Of a stretch of DNA of 64,000 nt, positions 51,049 through 59,440 are shown in pieces. The DNA lies in assembly GCF_003601985.1 (NCBI RefSeq), contig NZ_QZXA01000001.1, positions 682,001 to 746,000 on the forward strand. The letters run 5' to 3'. Position numbers and translations under genes: made by a program. The notes under the pieces were generated by a model that was not told the origin of the DNA, made no database searches, and worked only from the letters and a program-made list of their open reading frames with translations. This stretch comes from Mesorhizobium jarvisii (GTDB lineage Bacteria; Pseudomonadota; Alphaproteobacteria; Rhizobiales; Rhizobiaceae). Within the stretch, counting starts at the first letter, position 1; each line of letters begins with the position of its first letter.

Positions 51049-52614
51049 ATGAGCGAAGCAGCATCCGAATCACGCACCAACGCCACCGAATACACGGTGA
51101 GCGAGATTTCCGGCGCACTGAAGCGCACGGTCGAGGACGTCTTCGGCAATGTGCGGGTGCGCGGCGAAATCTCGGGCTATCGCGGCCCGCATTCCTCCGG
51201 CCATGCCTATTTCGCACTGAAGGACGACCGCGCACGGCTCGATGCCGTGGTGTGGAAAGGCACGATGAGCCGGTTGAAATTCCGCCCCGAGGAAGGGATG
51301 GAGGTGATCGCCACCGGCAAGCTCACCACCTATCCCGGCAAATCCAACTACCAGATCGTGATCGACAATCTGGAGCCGGCCGGCGCCGGCGCGCTGATGG
51401 CGCTGCTGGAAGAGCGCAAACGCCGGCTGCAGGCGGAGGGGCTTTTCGACGCCGGCCGCAAACGCCGGCTGCCCTTCATGCCGCGCGTCATCGGCGTCGT
51501 CACCTCGCCGACCGGGTCCGTCATCCGCGACATCATCCACCGCATCAAGGACCGCTTTCCGCTGCATGTGCTGGTCTGGCCGGTGCGCGTTCAGGGCGAG
51601 ACTTCGGGCGTGGAAGTGACCAATGCCGTCAACGGCTTCAACGCGCTGGCCTGGGATGGCTCCATCCAGCGCCCCGATCTCCTGATCGTCGCGCGCGGCG
51701 GCGGCAGCCTCGAGGACCTCTGGGGCTTCAACGACGAGGCGCTGGCCCGCGCCGTTGCGGCCTGCGGCATTCCGGTGATTTCCGCTGTCGGCCACGAAAC
51801 CGACTGGACATTGATCGACCTCGTCGCCGATGTGCGGGCGCCGACGCCGACGGGCGCCGCCGAAATCGCCGTGCCGGTGAAGGCCGACCTCGAAGCGACG
51901 CTGGCCAGCCTTGGCGCACGGCTCAAGGCGGCGGTGTTGCGCAATTTCGAACGCAAGCGGCAGGCCGCCCGCGCGGCGGCGCGGGCCCTGCCCTCGCCCG
52001 ACCAATTGCTGGCGCTGCCGCGCCGGCGCCTCGACGAGGCGACATCAAGGCTCGGCCGTGGCCTGTCCGTCAGCGTCGATCGCAAGCGGGCGCGTCTCCA
52101 GGGCCAGAGGCTGACTCCGGCCACGCTGTCGCGGCGCATCAACGAGGCGCGCACGCTGACCGGGCGTGACCTTGCCCGCGCGCAGGCGGCGTTCGTCGCC
52201 ATTGTGCGCGAACGGCGCGCGCGCTTCGCGCGCACCGCGACGCGGCTGTCGCCGGCACCGATCGCGCGCAGGCAGAAACTGCAGGCCGACACGCTGGCGG
52301 CGCTCGCCAGGCGGCAGGATCGGGTCATCTCGCTGCGGCTCGAGCGCCTGCGCGGCCAGTTGAGCCAGGCCGAACGCCTCTTGACCACGCTTTCGCACAA
52401 GGCCGTGCTCGCGCGCGGCTTCGCGCTGGTGAAGGATGCCGACGGCGCCGTCATCAAGCAGGCGGCTGACGTGGCATCGGGGATGGCGCTTTCGCTGGAG
52501 TTTGCCGACGGCACGGCGGACGCGGTGGCAACCAGCGGTGCGGCGCGCCCAAAGCCGGCAGCCAAGCCATCAACAAAGGCCAAAGAACCCGGAAATCAGG
52601 GATCGCTGTTCTGA
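51049..52614 (+). CDS. xseA: Exodeoxyribonuclease VII large subunit
   Basis: 521 residues. The N-terminal OB fold contains [20 protein letters not shown] and ALKDD. The catalytic domain carries [20 protein letters not shown] and the [20 protein letters not shown] segment, then [22 protein letters not shown] (shown in part). A long helical region and a C-terminal [14 protein letters not shown] tail complete the family layout. With XseB it degrades single-stranded DNA to oligonucleotides. It is longer than E. coli XseA because of an Ala/Lys-rich tail. It overlaps no neighbour and is 2 bases before the peptidase gene. Confidence 0.97.
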   Translation: MSEAASESRTNATEYTVSEISGALKRTVEDVFGNVRVRGEISGYRGPHSSGHAYFALKDDRARLDAVVWKGTMSRLKFRPEEGMEVIATGKLTTYPGKSNYQIVIDNLEPAGAGALMALLEERKRRLQAEGLFDAGRKRRLPFMPRVIGVVTSPTGSVIRDIIHRIKDRFPLHVLVWPVRVQGETSGVEVTNAVNGFNALAWDGSIQRPDLLIVARGGGSLEDLWGFNDEALARAVAACGIPVISAVGHETDWTLIDLVADVRAPTPTGAAEIAVPVKADLEATLASLGARLKAAVLRNFERKRQAARAAARALPSPDQLLALPRRRLDEATSRLGRGLSVSVDRKRARLQGQRLTPATLSRRINEARTLTGRDLARAQAAFVAIVRERRARFARTATRLSPAPIARRQKLQADTLAALARRQDRVISLRLERLRGQLSQAERLLTTLSHKAVLARGFALVKDADGAVIKQAADVASGMALSLEFADGTADAVATSGAARPKPAAKPSTKAKEPGNQGSLF

Positions 52615-52616
52615 TC

Positions 52617-53753
52617 ATGACCGATAATCCCCACCATCTGGCAACGCCCAGTGGCAAGCCGCGCGTGCGCAGCTTCGGCATCGGTTTCGACGGAACGCCC
52701 GGACCGTTCAATGCAATCACCGACGTGCCCGGTGTCGCGGTCGGCTATGCGACGCTGATTTCAGGCGACGGGCCGCTCGTCGTCGGCAAGGGGCCGGTGC
52801 GCACCGGTGTCACGGCGATCCTGCCCAGACCGCGCGCCGACCTGGCTACACCGGTCTTCGCCGGCATCTTCAGCCAGAACGGCAATGGTGAGTTGACCGG
52901 CTCGCACATCATCGAGGAAACCGGCGCTTTCAACTTCCCCATCACCATCACCAACACGCATTCCTGCGGTGTTTCGCGTGACGGCACGCTGCGCTGGATG
53001 CAACGCGTACTGCCCACCGCGCTCGACAGCGCCTGGGGCCTGCCGGTGGCCGCGGAAACCTATGACGGGTTTCTCAACGACATCAATGGCCACCATTTGA
53101 CATCAGAGCACGTCGCCCAGGCACTCGATGACGCAAACGGCGGCCCGATCGAGGAAGGCAGCGTCGGCGGCGGCACCGGCATGATCACTTTCGGCTTCAA
53201 GGCTGGCTCGGGCACGGCGTCGCGCATCATAGGGTGGCAGGGAAATTCCTACACGGTCGGCGCCTTCGTGCAGTCGAATTTCGGCAAGCGGCGCAATTTC
53301 ACCCTTCGTGGCCTGTGCGCCGGATCCGAACTCGCGGAGCCCGCGATCCGCGAAGGCACGCCACGCGCCGAAAAGGGTTCGATCATCGCCGTTGTCGCCA
53401 CCGATGCGCCGTTCCTGCCGCACCAGATGAAGCGGCTGGCACGCCGGGTGCCGCTGGGCGTCGCTATGACCGGCGGCTTCGGCTATCACAGCTCAGGTGA
53501 CATCTTTCTCGCCTTCTCGACAGCCAATCCTGCCGCCGCACTTGCGCCGTCGGGCCGTATCGCCACGGCCGATTTCATTCCCGATACAGACATCGATCCA
53601 TTCTTCGATGCGGTGATCCAGACGGTGGAGGAATCGATCCTCAACGCCCTGGCCGCCAATGACGACATGACCGGGCGCGACGGCAATTTCGTGCCGGCGC
53701 TGCCGAAGGCGTGGCTGAAAGAAAAATTTGGGCTGATAGAAAAGTTCGACTGA
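52617..53753 (+). CDS. P1/DmpA-type aminopeptidase (Ntn-like autoprocessed)
   Basis: 378 residues. The family pattern is clear: NAITDVPGVAVGYATL, TGVTAILPRP, FNFPITITNTHSCG, and GSVGGGTGMITFGFKAG. The autoproteolysis site GS is at residues 254-255 (EKGSIIAVVATDAP), making Ser255 the N-terminal nucleophile of the beta chain. DmpA from Ochrobactrum releases N-terminal L- and D-residues from peptides, and related enzymes cleave beta-peptides. It follows xseA by 2 bases, so it is probably read from the same transcript. Confidence 0.95.
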   Translation: MTDNPHHLATPSGKPRVRSFGIGFDGTPGPFNAITDVPGVAVGYATLISGDGPLVVGKGPVRTGVTAILPRPRADLATPVFAGIFSQNGNGELTGSHIIEETGAFNFPITITNTHSCGVSRDGTLRWMQRVLPTALDSAWGLPVAAETYDGFLNDINGHHLTSEHVAQALDDANGGPIEEGSVGGGTGMITFGFKAGSGTASRIIGWQGNSYTVGAFVQSNFGKRRNFTLRGLCAGSELAEPAIREGTPRAEKGSIIAVVATDAPFLPHQMKRLARRVPLGVAMTGGFGYHSSGDIFLAFSTANPAAALAPSGRIATADFIPDTDIDPFFDAVIQTVEESILNALAANDDMTGRDGNFVPALPKAWLKEKFGLIEKFD

Positions 53754-53781
53754 AACGAAAACGCGGGCCAAAAAGCCCGCG
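53754..53781. terminator. Terminator between the P1 peptidase and DUF768 genes
   Basis: CGCGGGC (53762-53768) pairs with GCCCGCG (53775-53781) around six bases. The minus strand has the T-rich tail TTTTCGTTTC, so it best serves the DUF768 gene, but it lies between convergent genes. Confidence 0.7.
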
Positions 53782-53813
53782 CATTCAGACAAACAGAAAG
53801 TTCAGGGTAGAAT

Positions 53814-54065
53814 CTATTCCGCGGCCTTGCTGACCGCCTGCTGGTTCTCGTCGGCCTCGGCGGCTTCCTCGAGCCGGGAGGCAATGAGCTCCTGGATGTC
53901 GCCGACTTCTTCCTGGATATCCTCCAGGGGAATACCGACTTCCGCAGCCTTGGCGGCACATTCCCTGGCCAAGGTCTCGGCCTGCTTGTCGATCCTGGCC
54001 TGGGACTGGCAATGGACCTTTTCGCCGATCCATCCCCGCAAGAACTCGATCGCGTGTTCACTCAT
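53814..54065 (-). CDS. DUF768 protein
   Basis: 83 residues from the ATG at 54065. The N-terminal MSEHAIEFLRGWIGEKV is the DUF768 hallmark. The rest is a predicted helical hairpin (GIPLEDIQEEVGDIQELIAS) with an acidic tail. DUF768 proteins are small, present in many copies, and as far as I know nearly confined to Mesorhizobium. Function is unknown. A longer frame upstream exists but this start fits the family. Confidence 0.82.
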   Translation of the reverse strand: MSEHAIEFLRGWIGEKVHCQSQARIDKQAETLARECAAKAAEVGIPLEDIQEEVGDIQELIASRLEEAAEADENQQAVSKAAE

Positions 54066-54455
54066 ACTGCTGTTCCCTGGCGGCAAAGCCGGTTGGTAAT
54101 CATAAACGTCGGCATCCCGCAAAGGATGCATGCTCCCATTCCAGCCGAGTCGCGGCCAGCCGGCAAGTCAATGCCGTGCAGGGTCCACAGAGCCGAAGGA
54201 AATCGAGGGTTCAAGCACATTTCTGATTCTGGAGGGTTGCTTCCGTGAGCTGGATCAACCCAGCTTCGCGCCACTGTTTCTATTTGCTTTTCCGGTTTTC
54301 CAGCCGATTTTTGGTCACAAATGATGGCGCAATGCGTAACACATTTTTACAGTCGCTCCGGAGGGCTGCGCTGGGCGCGCCGGTCGAAGCCGCCGCTATA
54401 TAGTGATATCCCCATGCAATGTCGACTCCCGGAACGTCGCACCTCGCCGGCCCCA
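54066..54455. other. 390-base intergenic region without a visible gene
   Basis: It holds the promoter region of the DUF768 gene on the right side of its start. The remainder, up to the stop of the SDR gene, shows no convincing reading frame, repeat or hairpin. A short low-GC patch (around 54290-54350) is the only compositional feature. Confidence 0.5.
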
Positions 54456-55145
54456 TCAGAAGGTCTCAACCCAGGGCCTGAGCTCCATTTCCCAAGTCCA
54501 GGCGCTGCGGTGCTGGCGATGGATGGAGAGATAGGCCTCGGCGATCGCGCCCGGGGACAGCCGGCGATCCTGCGGCCCGGACTCCTGTCCGGACGCGGCC
54601 GAGGCAATGGCGCCATCGATGATGAAATGCGCGACGTGGATGTTCTTCGGCGCCAGTTCACGGGCCATGGACTGGGCCAGGCCGCGCAAGCCGAATTTTG
54701 GCATGGCAAAACCGGCGGAGCCGGCGAACCCCTTCACGCTGGCCGTCGCGCCGGTGAAAAGGATCGAGCCCGATCCTCGCGCGACGAGCCGGCGAGCCGC
54801 CTGCTGGCCAACCAGGAACCCGCCATAGGCCCCAACCAGCAAAGCTTGACGGACGGCCTCGGGATCGAGCTCCGCTATTGGTCCGCGGGCGCGTCCGCTG
54901 GCGTTGAAAATCACCAGCGAGAGCGGGCCGGCCTTGTCGGCGACATCGAACAGGTGCTCCACCGATGCGGGATCGGAGACATCCGTTGCCACGGCCTGCG
55001 CGCCGGTCTCGGCCTGCAAGGCACCAAGCTTCTCAATGTTGCGGGCGGCCAGAACGACGCTGAACCCTTCCTTCGCGAGGAGGCGCGCCAGCGAGGCGCT
55101 CAAGCCGGAACCCGCACCGGCGATGATTGCGACATTGGATGTCAT
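54456..55145 (-). CDS. Atypical short-chain dehydrogenase/reductase-like protein
   Basis: 229 residues from the ATG at 55145. The Rossmann start IIAGAGSGLSASLA, a VVLAARN region and FNASG (residues 80-84) show an NAD(P)-binding SDR fold. However, the catalytic YxxxK position reads FAMPK (Phe146, Lys150), and the Ser position of the triad falls on Ala/Thr in FTGATAS. So two of the usual three catalytic residues are replaced. It may bind a nucleotide cofactor without classical SDR chemistry, or use another mechanism. The family relationship is certain, but activity is not. It lies downstream of the 2OG oxygenase across a terminator. Confidence 0.85.
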   Translation of the reverse strand: MTSNVAIIAGAGSGLSASLARLLAKEGFSVVLAARNIEKLGALQAETGAQAVATDVSDPASVEHLFDVADKAGPLSLVIFNASGRARGPIAELDPEAVRQALLVGAYGGFLVGQQAARRLVARGSGSILFTGATASVKGFAGSAGFAMPKFGLRGLAQSMARELAPKNIHVAHFIIDGAIASAASGQESGPQDRRLSPGAIAEAYLSIHRQHRSAWTWEMELRPWVETF

Positions 55146-55250
55146 GAAACCTCTCCTTCTTTCCACGGGACTGCGGTCGATGGCAGGCGAATGAGCTGTG
55201 GTGAAACTTGCCGGATCGGCGCGGCGACGGCAACGCGCAACGTGGCTAGA

Positions 55251-55279
55251 AAAAGGCCGGGCGCGAAACCGGCCCGGCC
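55251..55279 (-). terminator. Terminator after the second 2OG oxygenase gene
   Basis: GGCCGGGC (55255-55262) pairs with GCCCGGCC (55272-55279) around nine bases. The minus strand continues with a T run. It separates the oxygenase transcript from the SDR gene. Confidence 0.8.
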
Positions 55280-55444
55280 AAAAAGAAGGTCATAACCTTC
55301 AGAGGGGAACACCGCTCGGTGAAATGGGAGGAAAACACCGAACGGATTTTTCTCTTTTGAACCGATTCGCGGGTAGATACGACGAATTGTTTTCCAAAGA
55401 TCGGACAGAATGGCGAAAATCCTATCCTTTGTTCGCCAGGAAGC

Positions 55445-56464
55445 TCAGCCAACCCGGCTTTCCCCTTCGAGCAGATCCGCATAATGGCGCCGCGCGACGT
55501 CGGGATGCGAGCGCAACCGGCTTTTCAGCACATTGGTTCCGACATCGCGAAACAGCGGATTGTCCGGATCGCTGGCCGGCCCCCGCGCCTGCGCCGCCAG
55601 TTCCTCGGAAAGGCCAAGCAGCGGGATCGTCGCATCGAGTCTGGCGCTGAAGAAGAACGGCACCGAAATGCGCTCGACGCCGGCGGGCGGCGTCACGACA
55701 CGATGCACGGTCGCGCGCAAATAGCCGTTGGAGGCCAGTTCAAGCAATTCGCCGATGTTGACGACGAGCGTGCCGGGAATGGGGTCCACATCCACCCAGC
55801 TGCCGTCATAATCGACCTGCAGCCCCCTATTGTCATCCTGGAGCAGCAGGGTCAGGAAGCCACCATCCTTGTGCGCGCCGACACCCTGGTCGCCGCCGGT
55901 TGCATCACGGCCGGGGTAGCGCACGATCTTCATGCGATGGTTGGGCTCGCTGCTGTAGATCGGGTCGAAGGCATCCTCGGGCTGATCGAGCGACAGGGCG
56001 AAGGCTTTCAAGAGCCGGATCGCCACGGCCGTCACCTTGCTCTGCCAGGCAAGCAGAGCCGGTTTGAGATCCGGCAGCGCCGCGGGCCACTGGTTCGGTC
56101 CCTGCAGCCGCGTCCAGGCGGGAATTCCTGGCCCTTGCGCGATTGCCTGGCGTTCAACGCCGATGTCGAGCTGCTCGCGCCAGTCCTCCTTGCCCTTGGT
56201 CAGTTCGCCGCCGGCGCGGGTGTAGCCGCGAAACTGCGAGGACTTGAGCATCTCGATCGCCCGCTTGTCGGCCTCCGGCAAGGCAAAGAACTGGCGCGAT
56301 GCGGTGAGCACCTCTGTGATCTCCGCCCAGGAGATGCCATGTCCGGCCAGATAGAAAAAGCCAATGTCGCGCGAAGCGGAACGAAGATCCGCCAGAAATG
56401 TCCGGCGTTCCGACGCGCCTTGTTCAAGACGGCTCAGATCGAGCACAGGCACTATTCTGGGCAT
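55445..56464 (-). CDS. Fe(II)/2-oxoglutarate oxygenase, isopenicillin N synthase-like
   Basis: 339 residues. The DIOX_N part has VPVLDLSRL and DIGFFYLAGHGI. The beta-helix ligands are His and Asp in VGAHKDGGFLTLL and the distal His in RATVHRVV, with Arg-x-Ser in RISVPFFF. The 2OG-Fe(II) chemistry is secure, but the substrate is unknown. It shares the family, not obvious close identity, with the enzyme at 17886-18899. It is a single gene with its own terminator at 55251-55279. Its promoter must lie in the long gap to the right. Confidence 0.9.
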   Translation of the reverse strand: MPRIVPVLDLSRLEQGASERRTFLADLRSASRDIGFFYLAGHGISWAEITEVLTASRQFFALPEADKRAIEMLKSSQFRGYTRAGGELTKGKEDWREQLDIGVERQAIAQGPGIPAWTRLQGPNQWPAALPDLKPALLAWQSKVTAVAIRLLKAFALSLDQPEDAFDPIYSSEPNHRMKIVRYPGRDATGGDQGVGAHKDGGFLTLLLQDDNRGLQVDYDGSWVDVDPIPGTLVVNIGELLELASNGYLRATVHRVVTPPAGVERISVPFFFSARLDATIPLLGLSEELAAQARGPASDPDNPLFRDVGTNVLKSRLRSHPDVARRHYADLLEGESRVG

Positions 56465-57054
56465 ATCAAGCTCCTTTCCCAGTGCTTTCCGGATGTTGCT
56501 TGAAATTTCCGTCCGAAAAACCCAGCCGATTGAACATGCGGCACTTTTGCGCGACCCTGGCCGCCATCATTGCGCGCTAGTCTTATCGACTTCGAATGGC
56601 CGGGAAAGGAACGATCGGCCCTTCGGCGCGGCCGTGACGAACAATTTTTCCATTCGCAGGGGCAAGCGGATGATGATCGCGATCCGAGGGAATTCAGGCG
56701 GAGTGGGAGTCGCTCTGCCTTGCGCGGCGGCTGCTTCGATATCACCGTCCCTTCAGCTGGCAAGTCCAAGGCCGTAGGGCGAAATATTGGTGGTCGCTCA
56801 CGATTTGATTGGGCCACATCAATCCACCCTCTCATCGACCACTATGAAAATAAAGATAAAATAATATCTGCATTGTAACTATGATTACGCACAAAATCAC
56901 TCGACTGAACAGTCGCTGATATTGGCGACCACCTTTCAACTACCCGTTCCTGTCGACTTGAGAGCTATTGTATCGAGGGCGACTATCCCGACCGGCGTTA
57001 ATCGCTTTGGTCCCGCTCCCCTGAGGGGCCGATCGCTCAAGAGGAGATCTCGAG
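56465..57054. other. 590-base intergenic region before the 57-64 kb operon
   Basis: There is no convincing gene. An AT-rich patch at about 56830-56930 contrasts with the GC-rich surroundings and may mark an old boundary or a promoter-rich segment. Just before the first operon gene there is a CTTGAG / GACTAT pair 18 bases apart (56957-56986), a weak match to a rhizobial housekeeping promoter, and an AAGAGGAGA ribosome site at the start of 57055. Confidence 0.5.
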
Positions 57055-58104
57055 ATGGACGGGTATGACGAATCGATGTTCGACGACCTTGCCTTTGATG
57101 AAGCGGAAGGCCCTGCCGACAGTTACGACGAATTCGACGAAATGGACGAGGGCGACGGCTTCGATGAGGCCGACGAAGGCGACGAGTTCGACGAAGGCGA
57201 CGAATTCGAGGCCTCGGGCTTCGACGAGATGGACGCCGGCGACGAATTCGATGCCGGTGACGAGTTCGACGAAGGCGACGGTTTCGATGAAGGCGATGAG
57301 TCCGACGACGATGCCTGGGACCAGGCCATGAGCTACGCGCTTGCGGCTGAAGACAGCGACGAGTTCTTCCGTCGCATCGCCCGCGGCGTGCGCGGCGTCG
57401 TACGCACCGTCAGGCGTGCCGCTCCCACAATTGGACGCATTGCTCGCGCGGTGGCACCAGTCGCCAGCCTTATTCCCGGCTACGGCACCGCGATTGGTGG
57501 CATCGCCAATGTCGTCGGCCAGTTGATGGCGGACGAAGCCTCCGAGGACGAGGCGCTTGACGCCTTCGCCGAGCTCGCGGTGCGCAATCGTGCCGCCATT
57601 CCCGTTGTGGCCGCGCTTGCGACGAGGCGAGTGCTTGGCCCGGTGGCGGTGCGCATGCCCGCGGCCGCACGCACCCAGGCGGTTCGCACCGTGCGCCGCG
57701 CCGCCACCCAGCTCGTCAATCGTGGCGGGCCGACAGCGATCCGCGCTCTGCCGCGCATCGCCAACAGCGTCCGCCGAACGGCCGTGACGCGCCGCACCCC
57801 GGCGTCTGTCCGGCCGCTGGTCCTGGCGCGTACCGCGCGCCGTGTCGCGGCGCGCGGGCACGGCCTGCGCCGGCAGTTGACCAGGCCCTTGCCGGCTGGT
57901 CGCCAGATCGTGCGCCGCACCGCGGCGGCGGTTCGCGCCGGCATGGCCCCAGGACGCAACCTGGCGCGTATCGCCGGACGGGCCTTGGGGCGGACTGCCG
58001 GCGGATGGCCAGGCGGTTGGACTGGCGGATATGGCCCAAATCACGGGCGCCGGCGGCGTATCGTGATCCGCGGTCCGGTCAGCATCACCATCCGGCCCAA
58101 TTAA
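57055..58104 (+). CDS. Bipartite protein: D/E/F repeat head and Arg-rich tail, unknown function
   Basis: 349 residues in two opposite halves. Residues 1-103 are extremely acidic and built from near-repeats such as DEFDEGD and GDGFDE, with a Phe every ~6 residues and no Lys or Arg. From 104 on the chain is basic, rich in Arg and Ala, with RIARGVRGVVRTVRRAAP, a Gly-rich hydrophobic stretch (about 134-156, APVASLIPGYGTAIGG) and a Gly/Trp/Arg C-terminus. There is no signal peptide. I recall uncharacterised bacterial proteins with an EFEF/DEFE-rich head and a similar middle, so the architecture may be widespread, but I know no function. It is the first gene of the 57-64 kb unit. The ATG has a strong AAGAGGAGA site. 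Confidence 0.85.
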   Translation: MDGYDESMFDDLAFDEAEGPADSYDEFDEMDEGDGFDEADEGDEFDEGDEFEASGFDEMDAGDEFDAGDEFDEGDGFDEGDESDDDAWDQAMSYALAAEDSDEFFRRIARGVRGVVRTVRRAAPTIGRIARAVAPVASLIPGYGTAIGGIANVVGQLMADEASEDEALDAFAELAVRNRAAIPVVAALATRRVLGPVAVRMPAAARTQAVRTVRRAATQLVNRGGPTAIRALPRIANSVRRTAVTRRTPASVRPLVLARTARRVAARGHGLRRQLTRPLPAGRQIVRRTAAAVRAGMAPGRNLARIAGRALGRTAGGWPGGWTGGYGPNHGRRRRIVIRGPVSITIRPN

Positions 58105-58136
58105 ACCCAGTCGGTGCAACAAGAAGGATCGCGGCG

Positions 58137-59429
58137 ATGCGCACGGGTTCTTCGACCAGGCGGTTCCTGGACACCAAGCTGCGGGCTTTGAAGGCTCGCG
58201 CACAACGCCTCAACCGCCTGACACCGAGGCGCATCGGACTTCGTCCCGAAGACCTGCCCTATGCGCCGTCGCGGGCCCACTTCCATGCCGCCAACAAGCG
58301 GCTGGCGACCATCGGCAACGCCATCAACCGGCATATCGCCGAGATCGAGCGCGGCTGGCCGCCCGCGACGGCCGAGGTCGCGCTCACCCAGATGGCGATG
58401 CTCGACCGCAGGATCGATCGGCTGCGCCGGACCTTCGGCATGTTCTTCGAGGTGATGTCGCAGCGCGGCTCGGGCTTCGCGCCGGCGCTCGCCGCCCATG
58501 ATGCGATCGCCCTCGACTGCTACACGGTCGTCCGCGCGGCCTTGCCGGGCGTCTTCGGCGGCCCGCTGCTCAAACCGCTGACCTACATGGAACACGGCTA
58601 TTCGCCTGCCACGCAGCGTCGCGGCGTCGCCCTTGCCCGCTTGCTCGGCGACAGCAACCCGTTCCCGGTGATCCGCATTCCGTGGGATCGCGACAATCCC
58701 TGGCAGTCGGTCTTCCTGCACGAGGTCGCCCACAATCTGCAGGCCGACATGGGCCTATGGCAGGAGAACGCGCAAGCGGTCGCCAACCGCCTGGCCTCGA
58801 TGCGTTTCGACCCGTTGGTGGTGACGATCCTGCGCCGCTGGCACAAGGAAATCTTCGCCGACCTCGCCGCACTGCTGCTCGGCGGCACCGCGTCGGTCTG
58901 GGGTATGATGGAATTCCTCGCCCATCCTGGCGCGCGGGCCCTCACCTATCGCCCCGGCGGGGCGCATCCAACCGGCTGGATCCGGGTTCTGATCTTGACC
59001 GAGATGTTGCGTCGCATGGGCTTTGCCGCCGAGGCGGCGCGCGCCGAACGCGTCTGGCGTGGCCTTTACAATCCGGCGCGCGGCCACAGGCTGCCTCCGG
59101 TCCTGCTTGCTTCGGTTCCTCGCGTCGTTCCGGCGGTGGTCGACGAGATCGCCTACCAGCCGCGCCGGGGTCTTGGGCAGCACGCGCTGGCCGACGCCAT
59201 CCCTTTCACGCGCGCCGACGAAGCCCGCATCCGCCGTGGCGGAATCCAGATCGCGGCGGGGCAAGTGCCCGACCTGCCGCCACGTTTTCTTGTGTCGGCC
59301 AGCCGTTTCGCGCTGGAGGCCGGCGCCGAACCGGACGCCATTGCAAAGCTTGTCATCAGAAACCTGGCCCAGCGTCAGGCAAACCGACGGCCTACTGCGC
59401 AACCGTCCCCAGCCGCACTCGTTGCATGA
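58137..59429 (+). CDS. Putative zinc metallopeptidase (HExxH), unknown family
   Basis: 430 residues from the ATG at 58137. The zincin site is LHEVAHNLQ (His195, Glu196, His199). Glu238 in HKEIFADLAAL is a good candidate third ligand, since it sits on the following helix as in gluzincins. The N-terminal ~130 residues are helical and Arg-rich. The C-terminal ~120 residues are of unclear fold. There is no signal peptide, so it acts in the cytoplasm or is exported by other means. It begins 32 bases after the bipartite protein and 11 bases before the next gene. A substrate among the co-encoded proteins is plausible but unproven. Confidence 0.85.
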   Translation: MRTGSSTRRFLDTKLRALKARAQRLNRLTPRRIGLRPEDLPYAPSRAHFHAANKRLATIGNAINRHIAEIERGWPPATAEVALTQMAMLDRRIDRLRRTFGMFFEVMSQRGSGFAPALAAHDAIALDCYTVVRAALPGVFGGPLLKPLTYMEHGYSPATQRRGVALARLLGDSNPFPVIRIPWDRDNPWQSVFLHEVAHNLQADMGLWQENAQAVANRLASMRFDPLVVTILRRWHKEIFADLAALLLGGTASVWGMMEFLAHPGARALTYRPGGAHPTGWIRVLILTEMLRRMGFAAEAARAERVWRGLYNPARGHRLPPVLLASVPRVVPAVVDEIAYQPRRGLGQHALADAIPFTRADEARIRRGGIQIAAGQVPDLPPRFLVSASRFALEAGAEPDAIAKLVIRNLAQRQANRRPTAQPSPAALVA

Positions 59430-59440
59430 GGTGAGATGTC

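Noticed and set aside
56570..56878. A 102-codon open frame before the unknown unit
   Set aside because: Arg/Ser-rich translation with no family, overlapping the AT-rich patch. Not convincing as a gene.
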